Shown here: positions 16,476 through 24,872 of the stretch, piece after piece
Position numbering within the stretch: the first letter of the stretch is position 1
Layout: the number at the start of each line of letters is the position of its first letter
Source: Prauserella marina
GTDB lineage: Bacteria; Actinomycetota; Actinomycetes; Mycobacteriales; Pseudonocardiaceae
DNA length: 64,000 nt
Assembly: GCF_002240355.1 (NCBI RefSeq)
Contig: NZ_CP016353.1
Location: 4,496,001 to 4,560,000, forward strand
Direction of reading: 5' to 3'
Position numbers and translations under genes: made by a program
Notes under the pieces: generated by a model
Database searches by the model: none
Told to the model about the DNA's origin: nothing
What the model saw: only the letters and a program-made list of their open reading frames with translations

Positions 16476-16808
16476 GTGAGCACCCACCACGGCGACGAAC
16501 CGGCACCCCACGTGGACCCCGCCGCGTTCGCCGCGGCGCAACGGCATGTGTTCGCGGGCAAACGGCTCAGGATCGGCCGCTCGCGGACCGTGCACGGGGT
16601 CGCGTTCCGGCCGTGGCTGGGCGGCCTCGCCCTTCCCGCGGCGACGTGCAGGCAAGGGTGGTCCGGTGTCGGGGCTTCGGGGGAGCTGGTGGCGACAACG
16701 GCACCCGTGAGCTGCCGCAAGTGCAGGCGCATGATCGGCGACGCCGACGGCGGCCAGACCGCGTTGTTCGAAACAGCCGTTAACCCCAGGTCAGTGGATC
16801 CAGCATGA
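16476..16808 (+). CDS. Hypothetical small protein with C-terminal CxxC pair
   Basis: About 110 residues. GTG 16476 is preferred because a -10-like CATACT ends five bases before it, suggesting a leaderless mRNA; ATG 16458 would add six residues. I do not recognise the family. Visible features are a His/Ala-rich N-terminus, GKRLRIGRSRTVHGVAFRPW, and a C-terminal VSCRKCRRMIGD whose Cys pair could bind metal. The 3' end overlaps the 3' end of the convergent kinase gene by 29 bases, which is unusual in this window. Confidence 0.5.
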   Translation: MSTHHGDEPAPHVDPAAFAAAQRHVFAGKRLRIGRSRTVHGVAFRPWLGGLALPAATCRQGWSGVGASGELVATTAPVSCRKCRRMIGDADGGQTALFETAVNPRSVDPA

Positions 16809-17676
16809 GGTAGAACCTGAGCCGTTCGGCGTCGAGCGGCAGGCCGTAGTACTTCGCGAACTGTTCGTCGGCGTGGCGCGCCCGCTCCTCGTCCGGCCAG
16901 GTCTCCCTCGCGTTGGCCAGTACCAGTGCCAGATCGGCGTGCCGGTCGGCCCTGCCGAGCCTGCCGAGATCGACGAAACCGGTGAACCTCATGGTCTCCG
17001 GGTCGAGCATGATGTTGGGCAGGCACAGATCCCCGTGACACACCACGATGTCGGCGGCCTCCTGCGCCGCCCGCTTCGCCTCCTGGGCGCGCAGCGAGGC
17101 GAGCTGCCGCTCCGGCGCGACGTCACGCTGATCCGGCTGTAGGAAGTCCGGATCGACCGCTCCCCTGCCGACCACGTCGTCCGCGAGCGCCAGCATCGCG
17201 GAGAGTTCTCTGCCGAACGGGCAGTCCCCGGCAGGCAGCTCGTGCAGGGCCCGGGTCGCCTCCGCGATCGAGGGCCACGCCCGGCGCAGTTCGCCATCGT
17301 CGGCCTTGTCGGCGGGTACTCCCGCGACCGCGCTCGTCAGCAGGCACGCGCCGGTCTCGTCCGCCGTCCAGTCCAGCACGCTCGGCCCCGGCACGCCGTG
17401 GCGGCTCAGCCAGGCGACGCGATCCCGCTCCTGTTCCAGCGCCGCCACGTGCTCCCGCTTCACGCACTTGGCGTATTCGGTGCCGCCCGGCGCGCGGAAG
17501 ACCTCCGCGCCCGATTCCCCTTCGGTGACGGGCTGCCATCCCGCGGCGGCCCGCTCGCCCACCAGTCCGGCCAGCGTCGCCCTGCCATGACAGGCGCCGG
17601 TCAACCCGATCAACTCCTCACCAAAGCTGACCCGGACCGCGACGGCATCAATGGCGTCCATCGCCTCGGTACCCAC
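16780..17676 (-). CDS. APH(3'')-like aminoglycoside (streptomycin) phosphotransferase
   Basis: 298 residues. The aminoglycoside-kinase motifs are intact: catalytic loop VVCHGDLCLPNIMLD and the metal-binding FVDLGRLGRADRHADLAL. The order and spelling of motifs (ESGAEVFR, GACLLTSAVAGVPA, CPFGRELSAML, VDPDFL, and the C-terminal LRFYLMLDPLTWG) follow StrA/APH(3'')-I much more closely than APH(3'). It should phosphorylate the 3''-OH of streptomycin, giving resistance. There is no mobile-element signature and its composition matches the neighbours, so it looks like an intrinsic chromosomal gene. Start GTG 17676 or ATG 17661 cannot be separated. Confidence 0.85.
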   Translation of the reverse strand: MGTEAMDAIDAVAVRVSFGEELIGLTGACHGRATLAGLVGERAAAGWQPVTEGESGAEVFRAPGGTEYAKCVKREHVAALEQERDRVAWLSRHGVPGPSVLDWTADETGACLLTSAVAGVPADKADDGELRRAWPSIAEATRALHELPAGDCPFGRELSAMLALADDVVGRGAVDPDFLQPDQRDVAPERQLASLRAQEAKRAAQEAADIVVCHGDLCLPNIMLDPETMRFTGFVDLGRLGRADRHADLALVLANARETWPDEERARHADEQFAKYYGLPLDAERLRFYLMLDPLTWG

Positions 17677-17712
17677 CCAGTCGAACCGTCAATGCCGCGC
17701 GGACTCGGGCAC

Positions 17713-17730
17713 ACCACCAGTGCTGGTGGT
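17713..17730. promoter_or_regulatory. 18-bp palindrome upstream of the aminoglycoside kinase
   Basis: ACCACCAG-TG-CTGGTGGT has perfect 8-bp arms with a two-base centre, 36 bp before the kinase start. A -10-like TAATCT on the minus strand (17742-17737) lies just upstream, putting the palindrome near +1. It could be an operator; the two-base centre makes a terminator hairpin less likely. Confidence 0.4.
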
Positions 17731-17818
17731 CGCGAGAGATTACAACGAAGGCCATCGGCGGGCGGGCGGTGGCCCCGCTGCCGCGACGGGAAACCGTTGC
17801 GCTATCGGAGGGGCCACG

Positions 17819-18154
17819 TCACGCGGGATCCGGTGTCCCCGGTCCCTCGGCGAGCGAAAGTGCGTTGCCGTCCGGATCCAGAACGACGACATGACGTACG
17901 CCGTTGCCGTATGTCTCCACCGGCCCGTGCGCGGTGATTCTCGCGAGGATGTCATCGAGACCGGTCACGCCGAGCGTGATCGTCGCGCCGCCCACCCGTT
18001 CGGTCCGCTCGTCGACCACGACCCACGCGTTTTCGCCCACCTGCCACAGGTGTTCCTCGCCGACGATCTCGTCGGCGGGGCGCCCGAAGAACACCCCGTA
18101 CCATTCGACTGCCTTCCGCCGGTCGCTCACGGGCATGACGCTGTACAGATCCAT
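17819..18154 (-). CDS. VOC-superfamily (glyoxalase-like) protein
   Basis: 111 residues. Starts MDLYSVMPVSDRRKAVEWYG and ends with VVLDPDGNALSLAEGPG, the VOC terminal metal-binding-type motif; WVVVDERTERVGGATITLGV is the middle strand set. It is a single two-module VOC unit that probably dimerises. It is not closely similar to the VOC gene at 15994. It shares a strand with the APH gene downstream (142 bp away), but the gap contains its own palindrome and promoter-like box, so an operon is doubtful. Substrate unknown. Confidence 0.83.
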   Translation of the reverse strand: MDLYSVMPVSDRRKAVEWYGVFFGRPADEIVGEEHLWQVGENAWVVVDERTERVGGATITLGVTGLDDILARITAHGPVETYGNGVRHVVVLDPDGNALSLAEGPGTPDPA

Positions 18155-18223
18155 GTCGCCTCTCCTCGATCGTCCCCTGTCTTCGAGGTTCGACTCGCGG
18201 CACGTCCGGAACTCATCGGGGCG

Positions 18224-19048
18224 TCAGCGGCCGAAGCCCGCCGTGAGCCCGCTGACGAGCTGCCTTCTGCCGAGGATGTAGAGCGCGAGCACGGGCAGGG
18301 TGGAGAGTACGACGGCGGCCAGTACCGCGGGAATGTTCACGGTGAACTGCCCCTGGTAGCTCCACAACGCCAGTGGGAGCACCCGCTGATCGGGACTCTG
18401 GGTGAGGATCAGCGGGAAGAGGAACCCGTTCCACACCGTGAGGGCGTCGTACACCGCCACCGTGATCACGGCCGGTTTGACCAGCGGCAGCACGAGACTG
18501 ACCACCGTTCGCCAGTGCCCTGCCCCGTCCATCCGCATCGACTCGAACAGCTCCGAAGGCACGTCCCTGAGGAAGTTGGCGAGGATGACCACGGTCAGCG
18601 GGATGGCGAAGGCCGCGGAGGGGAGGATGATCGCCAGCAGCGTGTCGTAGAGCCGGGCCTTCGTGATGAGGTAGTAGACCGGGATGATCACCGCTTGGAG
18701 CGGGATCGCCAGGCCCAGCAGGAACACCTTGTAGGTGAGCCCGGCCCATCGTCCCTCGCCGCGCACGACGTAGTAGGCCGCCAGCAACGACACCGTCACC
18801 GTGATGGCCACGGTCGCGCCCGTCACGAGCACGCTGTTGCCCAGGTAGCGAAGGAAGTCGTTGTCCAGCACGAGCAGGTAGCTGTCCACGGTGGGATCGG
18901 CGGGCGGCGCGAGCGGGTTGGCCGAGAAGAACCCCTGCTGGCTGCGCAGGCTCGTGATGACCACGTAGTACACCGGAACGAGGACGACGAGCAGCCACAG
19001 GAAACCGGCGAGCCCGCCGGGGATGTTGACCCGAGCACGGGTTGCCAC
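18224..19048 (-). CDS. Sugar ABC transporter permease (MalG-type, CUT1)
   Basis: 274 residues with six membrane helices. The ATPase-contact EAA loop is ELFESMRMDGAGHWRTVV followed by LPLVKPA. It is the last gene of a three-gene uptake operon and starts five bases after the preceding permease stop. Family members form the second half of a permease heterodimer importing oligosaccharides. No ATPase gene follows, so the transporter must borrow a shared ATPase such as MsiK from elsewhere (known for actinomycete CUT1 systems; inference here). Confidence 0.93.
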   Translation of the reverse strand: MATRARVNIPGGLAGFLWLLVVLVPVYYVVITSLRSQQGFFSANPLAPPADPTVDSYLLVLDNDFLRYLGNSVLVTGATVAITVTVSLLAAYYVVRGEGRWAGLTYKVFLLGLAIPLQAVIIPVYYLITKARLYDTLLAIILPSAAFAIPLTVVILANFLRDVPSELFESMRMDGAGHWRTVVSLVLPLVKPAVITVAVYDALTVWNGFLFPLILTQSPDQRVLPLALWSYQGQFTVNIPAVLAAVVLSTLPVLALYILGRRQLVSGLTAGFGR

Positions 19049-19053
19049 GGTCG

Positions 19054-19992
19054 TCAGGCTCCTTCCTGCTGGCTGCCCCTGCGGAAGCTGGTCAGCCGCG
19101 ACAGCCCGAGCGCAAGCGCGAGACCCGTGGCCACGAGCACAACGGCGAGTGTGCTGGCCCTGCCCATCTCGTTGCTGGAGAACCCGCTGAGGTACATGTC
19201 GAGCGGCAGCAGGCGGGTCGCGTTGCCCGGACCTCCTCCGGTGAGCACGAACACGAGGTCGAAGTAGGTCAGCGAGCCGACGAGCATGAGCGTCGACGAA
19301 GTGATGATCGTGTACCGCAGCTGGGGCAGCGTGATGTGGAAGAACTGCCTGACCCTTCCCGCTCCGTCGAGTTCGGCCGCCTCGTACAGCGAGCCGGGAA
19401 TCTGCCGTACCCCCGCCTGGTACAGCAACGTGTGGAACGGGATGAACTGCCAGGCGATGACGAAAACGACCACGTACAGCGCGAGGTCACGGTCGCCGAG
19501 CCAGTCCTGCGCGAACGCCTCGACGCCGAAGGCGAGACTCATCCCGAAATTCGGGTCGAGCAACGCCTTGAACGCGATCGCGATGGCCGCCGAGGACAGC
19601 AGCATCGGCAGGAAGTACAACACGCCGAGAACGGCCCGGTACCGGCCTTTCGCCGCGATGAGCACGCCGAGCAGCAACGAGACGGGCGTTTGCACGAGCC
19701 AGCTCAGCACCATCACCTGGACGCTGAGCCAGATCGCGTGATACGTGCCGGGATCGCCGAGCACGGCGGCCCAGTTGGCGAGACCGGCCCAGTTCATGTC
19801 CGTGATGCCGTCCCAGTTCACGAGGCTCAGCAGCACGACCCCGATCAGCGGGATGAAGGCGAACACGCCGAAGAACGCCAGCGCGGGCACCGCCATGACC
19901 GGATGCGGTCCGGCGCGGTGCCGCCGAGCGCCGGGCTCACGCCCCGTCTCGGCGGCCCCTTCCGCCTCCCGCTGCCGCAGCATCGTGTTCAC
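19054..19992 (-). CDS. Sugar ABC transporter permease (MalF-type, CUT1)
   Basis: 312 residues. A cytoplasmic basic N-terminus (~30 residues) is followed by six membrane helices. The EAA loop reads SLYEAAELDGAGRVRQFF then HITLPQLR. The start overlaps the binding-protein stop by four bases, and its own stop is five bases before the second permease, so all three genes are translationally coupled. With the MalG-type partner it forms the membrane channel for the sugar delivered by the upstream lipoprotein. Confidence 0.93.
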   Translation of the reverse strand: MNTMLRQREAEGAAETGREPGARRHRAGPHPVMAVPALAFFGVFAFIPLIGVVLLSLVNWDGITDMNWAGLANWAAVLGDPGTYHAIWLSVQVMVLSWLVQTPVSLLLGVLIAAKGRYRAVLGVLYFLPMLLSSAAIAIAFKALLDPNFGMSLAFGVEAFAQDWLGDRDLALYVVVFVIAWQFIPFHTLLYQAGVRQIPGSLYEAAELDGAGRVRQFFHITLPQLRYTIITSSTLMLVGSLTYFDLVFVLTGGGPGNATRLLPLDMYLSGFSSNEMGRASTLAVVLVATGLALALGLSRLTSFRRGSQQEGA

Positions 19993-21299
19993 GGCTGTTC
20001 GATGGTCTTGTTCATGTTGGCCGCGAACTGCTGGGGCGTGATCTGTTTGCCGAAGAGCTGATCGAGGTTGTTCAGCAGCGCGTCGGCCTGTTTCGGGGTG
20101 AGCGCCTGATCCCAGGAAAGCTGGAAGCTCGGCGCCTCGGCCGCCAGATCGTAGACGTAGGAAAGGTATTCCGGCGCGTCACTGCCGGCGAGCTTGCTCT
20201 CGATTCCGGTGACCGGCGGAACGGAACCGTTGGCAAGCAACGTGTCCACATAGGAATCCGACATCAGGCCGTCCTTGAGGTAGGACACCGCGGCCTGCCG
20301 TTGCTCGTCGGTCGCCTCGGCGGAAACGGCCCAGAAGTTCGCGGGGTTGCCGACGATGTCGGCGGGGTTTCCGGCTCCTCCCTCGACCGTGGGGAAGGTC
20401 GTGTACCCGAGGTTGCCGGACTCGATGAACTCCGGCGCTGCCTGCTTGATCGTGGGATAGGCCCACGAACCCATCAGGTACATCGCCGCCTTGCCCGTGT
20501 AGAGCAGTGCCGCGTCCGCGCCGTTGTCGGTGGCGATCGAATTGAAGCCCTTGACGAATCCCCCGCTGTCGACGAGTTCCTGGATCATTTCGGCCGATCG
20601 CAGAATCGCGGGGTGTGACCAGGAGTCCGGTTCGTTCGCCGCGATCGCCTCGAATACCTCAGGACCTCCGATGCGGTCGACGAGGTATTCCGCCCACATG
20701 AGTTGCGGCCACTTGCTCTGCCCTCCCATCGAGAACGGCGCGATGCCCGCTTCGGTGAAGACGGGAACGAGCCGCATCAGGTCGTCCCACGTCTTCGGCG
20801 GCTGGGCGCCGACCCGGTCGAAGAGTTCCTTGTTGTAGTAGAGCAACACCGGCTGCATCCCGTTGTTCGGCACCGCGTAGGTCTTGCCGCCGACCATTCC
20901 GGTCTTCAGCACGGATTCGAGGAACCGGCCGGTGAACTGGGGATCCTCGTTCGCGTATGCGGAAAGGTCGGCCACTTTTCCTGCCTGCACCCAGGAACGC
21001 AGTGTTCCCCCGCCCCAGCCGAAGATGAGCGTCGGCGCGTCTCCCGCTCCGATCGACGTGCGGATCTTCTGCTTGTAGGCGTCGTTGGCGAAGAACTCCA
21101 CCGTGACGGCGGAATCGGCGTTGTCGTTGTTCCACGATTCGAACGAACCGCGGATGGTCTGCTCGTCGCCCCCGGTGAGTGCCCACGCCGAGGTACCGGC
21201 ACCGGCACCGGGTCCGCTGGTTCCGCACGCGGTGACAAGGGCGAGAACCACGGCGGCCCCCGCGGCGAGCAACGCTCTCGATCGCTTACCCAGTGCCAT
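19989..21299 (-). CDS. Sugar ABC transporter substrate-binding lipoprotein
   Basis: 436 residues from ATG 21299, preceded by GAGGAAGG; a longer frame from 21362 is rejected because it would bury the signal peptide. The lipoprotein signal is MALGKRSRALLAAGAAVVLA then LVTAC, with the acylated Cys near residue 25. The rest is a cluster-B extracellular binding protein (VTVEFFANDAYKQKIRTSIG, GAGDAPTLIFGWGGG, YAVPNNGMQPVLLYYNKELF). It should capture an oligosaccharide outside the membrane. It is divergent from the LacI regulator, and palindromic operators lie between them. Confidence 0.93.
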   Translation of the reverse strand: MALGKRSRALLAAGAAVVLALVTACGTSGPGAGAGTSAWALTGGDEQTIRGSFESWNNDNADSAVTVEFFANDAYKQKIRTSIGAGDAPTLIFGWGGGTLRSWVQAGKVADLSAYANEDPQFTGRFLESVLKTGMVGGKTYAVPNNGMQPVLLYYNKELFDRVGAQPPKTWDDLMRLVPVFTEAGIAPFSMGGQSKWPQLMWAEYLVDRIGGPEVFEAIAANEPDSWSHPAILRSAEMIQELVDSGGFVKGFNSIATDNGADAALLYTGKAAMYLMGSWAYPTIKQAAPEFIESGNLGYTTFPTVEGGAGNPADIVGNPANFWAVSAEATDEQRQAAVSYLKDGLMSDSYVDTLLANGSVPPVTGIESKLAGSDAPEYLSYVYDLAAEAPSFQLSWDQALTPKQADALLNNLDQLFGKQITPQQFAANMNKTIEQP

Positions 21300-21322
21300 G
21301 ACACGCCTTCCTCGTCGAAGGG

Positions 21323-21338
21323 TCCGAAAGTTTTCGGA
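21323..21338. promoter_or_regulatory. LacI-family operator O1 upstream of the sugar ABC operon
   Basis: TCCGAAA-GT-TTTCGGA is a perfect 7+7 palindrome with a two-base centre, 24 bp before the binding-protein start, within its probable promoter. The form is typical of LacI-family operators. A degenerate second copy is at 21422-21437. Confidence 0.65.
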
Positions 21339-21421
21339 AACACTATGGTGTGTGAGGACCATAGAGAGAACGACAAGTGCACGTCAAGAAGGTGCTTTCT
21401 GGAATCTTATGGTTATAGTGA

Positions 21422-21437
21422 GCAGAAATCTTTCGGC
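21422..21437. promoter_or_regulatory. LacI-family operator O2 upstream of the LacI gene
   Basis: GCAGAAATCTTTCGGC matches O1 at 12 of 16 positions when read on the minus strand, and lies 34 bp before the lacI start. Two sites ~100 bp apart flank the divergent promoters, so the regulator probably represses both the transporter operon and itself. Confidence 0.5.
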
Positions 21438-21470
21438 AACAACATTCGCGCGAACTGATGGAGGTTGAGG

Positions 21471-22526
21471 GTGGCCGGATTGCCAGGAGGGGCGGGGGCC
21501 GTGGGCGCGAAGCGCGCGACGCTGGCCATGGTCGCGGAGGTCGCGGGCGTTTCGCTGCCCACGGCGTCGAAAGTCCTCAACGGCAGGGGCGATGTCGCCT
21601 CGGCGACGAGAGCGCGCGTCGAGGACGCCGTACGCGAACTCGGCTACGTGCAGCCAGTGGGCAGGCGCGCGATCACCCCGGCGAGGTCCGTCGATCTCGT
21701 CTTCGACGAACTCGTCAGCCCGTACTCGCTTGAGGTACTGCGCGGGGTCACCGAAGCCGGCGCCAAGGCCGGCGTCGACGTCGTCGTCGGCACCGTGCCA
21801 CGCCCCGACGACGCCGACGCGCCCGCGACGGGCTGGGCCAACCGGCTCAAGGCCGCGGGAAGAGAGGGCCTGATCGTGGTCACCTCCGAACTGAATCTCG
21901 CCCAGGTCGAGAGCTTCGCTGACGCCGGGCTTCCGCTCGTGGTGATCGACCCGCTGAACCTGCCGAGGGTCGAGGTGACGAGTGTCGGTGCCACCAACTG
22001 GTCCGGCGGGCTGACCGCGACCGAGCACCTGCTTTCGCTGGGGCACAAGAGAATCGGCTTCGCAGGCGGTCCGGAACGGGCCTCGTGCGGGCAGGCAAGA
22101 CTGCACGGATACCGGGCCGCGCTGGAGAAGGCGGGACTGTCCGGTGAACCGGAACTGGTGCTGCACGGCGCTTTCGGCTACCCAGAGGGGCTGGAGATGG
22201 GACGGCGCCTGCTGGAGCTGGACGATCCGCCGACCGCGATCTTCGCCGCGAGCGACGCGACCGCGCTCGGCGTCGTCGAGGCTGCCCGCAGGCTGGGACT
22301 GCGCGTACCGCAGGACCTCAGCGTCGTGGGTTTCGACGACACCATCCTCGCGACACTGGCGACCCCCGCGCTCACCGTCGTCCGCCAGCCGTTGCCGGAC
22401 ATGGGCAGGGTCGCGCTGCGCACCCTGCTGCGGCTCGCGGCCGGTGAGACGCTCGACGCCCACCACGTCGAACTGGCGACGCACCTCGTCGTCAGGGACT
22501 CGACCGCGCGGGCGGGGCAGCGATGA
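21471..22526 (+). CDS. LacI-family transcriptional repressor
   Basis: 351 residues from GTG 21471, chosen because GGAGG lies six bases upstream; a TTG at 21465 is possible. The helix-turn-helix and hinge are TLAMVAEVAGVSLPTASKVL and NGRGDVASATRARV. The periplasmic-binding-like sensor domain covers the rest (DLVFDELVSPYSLEVLRGV, GHKRIGFAGGPE, DLSVVGFDDTILATLATPAL). It overlaps the GH3 gene by four bases (ATGA) and is divergent from the sugar transporter genes. It should release the operators at 21323 and 21422 when the imported sugar or its product binds. Confidence 0.94.
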   Translation: MAGLPGGAGAVGAKRATLAMVAEVAGVSLPTASKVLNGRGDVASATRARVEDAVRELGYVQPVGRRAITPARSVDLVFDELVSPYSLEVLRGVTEAGAKAGVDVVVGTVPRPDDADAPATGWANRLKAAGREGLIVVTSELNLAQVESFADAGLPLVVIDPLNLPRVEVTSVGATNWSGGLTATEHLLSLGHKRIGFAGGPERASCGQARLHGYRAALEKAGLSGEPELVLHGAFGYPEGLEMGRRLLELDDPPTAIFAASDATALGVVEAARRLGLRVPQDLSVVGFDDTILATLATPALTVVRQPLPDMGRVALRTLLRLAAGETLDAHHVELATHLVVRDSTARAGQR

Positions 22527-24850
22527 CCCGGCCGCGCTGGCAAGATCCGGCCGCCTCGCCCGCGCGGCGCGCCGAGGCGCTGCTGCCACTGCTGACGCTG
22601 ACCGAGAAGGTCGCGCAACTCGGCAGCGCGTGGCCAGGCAACGACGCGGTGAGCGGCAACGTGGCGCCCATGCAGGACGTCTTCGCCGGCGGCGCCGACG
22701 GTGCGGGATACGACGAGGCCAGGGAACACGGACTCGGCCACCTGACCAGGGTCTTCGGCACCGTGCCCCGCACCGTCGCCGAGGGCACCGCGCGGATCGT
22801 CGCGCTACAGCGGGACATCGTCGACAACACCCGCCTCGGCATCCCGGCCATCGTGCACGAGGAATGTCTCACCGGCTTCGCGACCTACGGCGCGACCGTC
22901 TACCCGACGCCGCTTGCCATGGCGGCGACCTTCGACGCCGGTCTCATCGAGCGGGTGGCCTCGGCGATCGGGAGGGACCTGCGGTCGGTCGGCGTACATC
23001 AGGGACTTTCCCCCGTGCTCGACGTGGTGCGCGACTACCGCTGGGGCCGGGTCGAGGAAACGCTCGGCGAGGATCCCTATCTCGTCGCGATGCTCGGCGC
23101 TGCCTACGTGCGCGGGATCCAGCACGAGGGAATCACCGCCACCGTCAAGCATTTCGCCGGCTACTCCGCTTCCCGGGCCGCGCGCAATCACGCCCCGGTG
23201 TCGATCGGCCCGCGCGAGCTGCGGGACATCCTGCTCCCCCCGTTCGAGATGGCCATCCGGGAGGCGGAGGCGGGGTCGGTGATGAACGCCTACGTCGACC
23301 TCGACGGCGTGCCCGCCGCGGCGAATTCCGCGCTGCTGACCGGAATTCTGCGCGAGGAGTGGGGATTCGGCGGCGTCGTCGTCTCCGACTACTGGTCCAT
23401 TCCGTTTCTGCAAACCATGCACGGGATCGCCGACGGCAAGGGCACGGCCGGTGCGAGCGCGCTGCTGTCCGGAGTGGACGTCGAGCTTCCCGAACGCGTG
23501 TGCTTCGGCAAGGAACTCGTCGAACTCGCGCGGTCCGACGACGAGGTCGCCGCCGCCGTCGACAGGTCGGTACTTCGTCTGCTCGAACACAAAGCGCGCC
23601 TCGGACTCCTCGATCCGGGGTGGATTCCCGAGTCCGCCGTGGACCCGGAAGCGGATCTCGATTCCCCGCACAACAGGGCACTCGCCCTCGACGTCGCCGA
23701 GAAATCGGTGGTGTTGCTGGCCAACGACGGCACCCTCCCGCTCGCGCAACAGCCCGAGGGCACGGCGATCGCCGTCGTGGGCCCCTGTGCCGACGAGGCA
23801 CTGCCGCTGCTGGGTTGCTACTCCTATCCCAACCACGTGCTGCCCCGCTATCCGGACCTGGATCCGGGGATCTCGGTGCCGACCGTGGTAGCCGCGCTGC
23901 GAACGGAACTGCCGGAGGCCACGATCACGACGGCACCTGGCTGCCCGGTCGCCGAGCCAGACCGGTCGGGAATCGCCGAGGCGGTCGCGCTCGCCGAGAG
24001 CGCGCGGTTGTGCGTCGCGGTCGTCGGCGACAAGCCGGGCATGTTCGGCGAGGGCACCTCCGGCGAGGGCTGCGACGTCGCCGACCTCCGGCTGCCAGGG
24101 GTTCAGCACGACCTGCTGCGCGCACTGCTAGACACGGGAACCCCGGTCGTGGTCGTCGTGGTGTCGGGCCGCCCCTATGCGCTCGGCGACTATGAAAGGG
24201 CCGCCGCGCTGATTCAGGCTTTCCTGCCGGGGCAACGAGGAGCGGAGGCGATCGCCGGCGTCGTCTCCGGCCGGATCTCGCCTTCGGGCAGGCTGCCCGT
24301 GCAGGTGCCGAGGCTGCCGGGAGGGCAGCCGGGGACCTACCTGCAACCTCGGCTCGGCGGCAACAGCGAGGGCATCAGCAACCTCGACCCGAGTCCGCTG
24401 TTTCCGTTCGGGCACGGGCTTTCCTACACCGAATTCCACTACGGACCGCCGCGCCTCGACAGCACGACCATCTCGACGGCGGGGCTGATCCGCGTCACCG
24501 TCGAAATCCGCAACGTCGGTGACCGCGCCGGAGCCGAGGTGGTTCAGCTCTATCTCCGCGATCCCTGCGCCCAGGTGACGCGGCCGGTGCGCCAGCTGGC
24601 CGGATTCGCGAGAGTGGAGCTGGCCTCGGGAAAGGGCGCGGAGGTCACCTTCGCCGTGCACGCGGATCGGACCGCGTTCACGGGCACCGATCTGCGGCGG
24701 ATCGTCGAGCCGGGAACCATCGAGGTCTTCGTCGGCCGTTCGGCACTCGACCTTCCGTGCGCGGCGTCGTTCGAACTCACCGGGCCGGTCCGCGAGGCGG
24801 GCGCTGACCGGGTACTCACGACCCCGGTCAGCGTCAAACCGTCACCGTGA
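22523..24850 (+). CDS. GH3 beta-glucosidase/beta-xylosidase (cytoplasmic)
   Basis: 775 residues without signal peptide. Residues ~20-340 form the GH3 barrel with KHFAGYS (209-215) and the catalytic nucleophile Asp 289 in GFGGVVVSDYWSI. Next come the GH3 C-terminal alpha/beta domain (~390-600; VAVVGDKPGMFGEGTSGEG) and a C-terminal fibronectin III-like domain (VEIRNVGDRAGAEVVQLYL). The cytoplasmic location and coupling to the LacI gene suggest it cuts the imported beta-linked oligosaccharide from its non-reducing end. Glucosidase versus xylosidase cannot be decided from the motifs. Confidence 0.9.
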   Translation: MTRPRWQDPAASPARRAEALLPLLTLTEKVAQLGSAWPGNDAVSGNVAPMQDVFAGGADGAGYDEAREHGLGHLTRVFGTVPRTVAEGTARIVALQRDIVDNTRLGIPAIVHEECLTGFATYGATVYPTPLAMAATFDAGLIERVASAIGRDLRSVGVHQGLSPVLDVVRDYRWGRVEETLGEDPYLVAMLGAAYVRGIQHEGITATVKHFAGYSASRAARNHAPVSIGPRELRDILLPPFEMAIREAEAGSVMNAYVDLDGVPAAANSALLTGILREEWGFGGVVVSDYWSIPFLQTMHGIADGKGTAGASALLSGVDVELPERVCFGKELVELARSDDEVAAAVDRSVLRLLEHKARLGLLDPGWIPESAVDPEADLDSPHNRALALDVAEKSVVLLANDGTLPLAQQPEGTAIAVVGPCADEALPLLGCYSYPNHVLPRYPDLDPGISVPTVVAALRTELPEATITTAPGCPVAEPDRSGIAEAVALAESARLCVAVVGDKPGMFGEGTSGEGCDVADLRLPGVQHDLLRALLDTGTPVVVVVVSGRPYALGDYERAAALIQAFLPGQRGAEAIAGVVSGRISPSGRLPVQVPRLPGGQPGTYLQPRLGGNSEGISNLDPSPLFPFGHGLSYTEFHYGPPRLDSTTISTAGLIRVTVEIRNVGDRAGAEVVQLYLRDPCAQVTRPVRQLAGFARVELASGKGAEVTFAVHADRTAFTGTDLRRIVEPGTIEVFVGRSALDLPCAASFELTGPVREAGADRVLTTPVSVKPSP

Positions 24851-24872
24851 GTCCGAAATGGACCCAGCGGAC

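Noticed and set aside
16780..17676. Mobile resistance gene
   Set aside because: No transposase, integron site, inverted repeats or composition shift around the APH gene.
15994..18154. The two VOC proteins as bleomycin-type resistance proteins
   Set aside because: VOC fold alone does not show this; no antibiotic gene cluster or diagnostic residues, so left as VOC proteins.
22144..24195. 683-residue frame overlapping lacI and GH3 genes
   Set aside because: Frame-shifted Arg-rich shadow with no similarity, over two well-supported genes.
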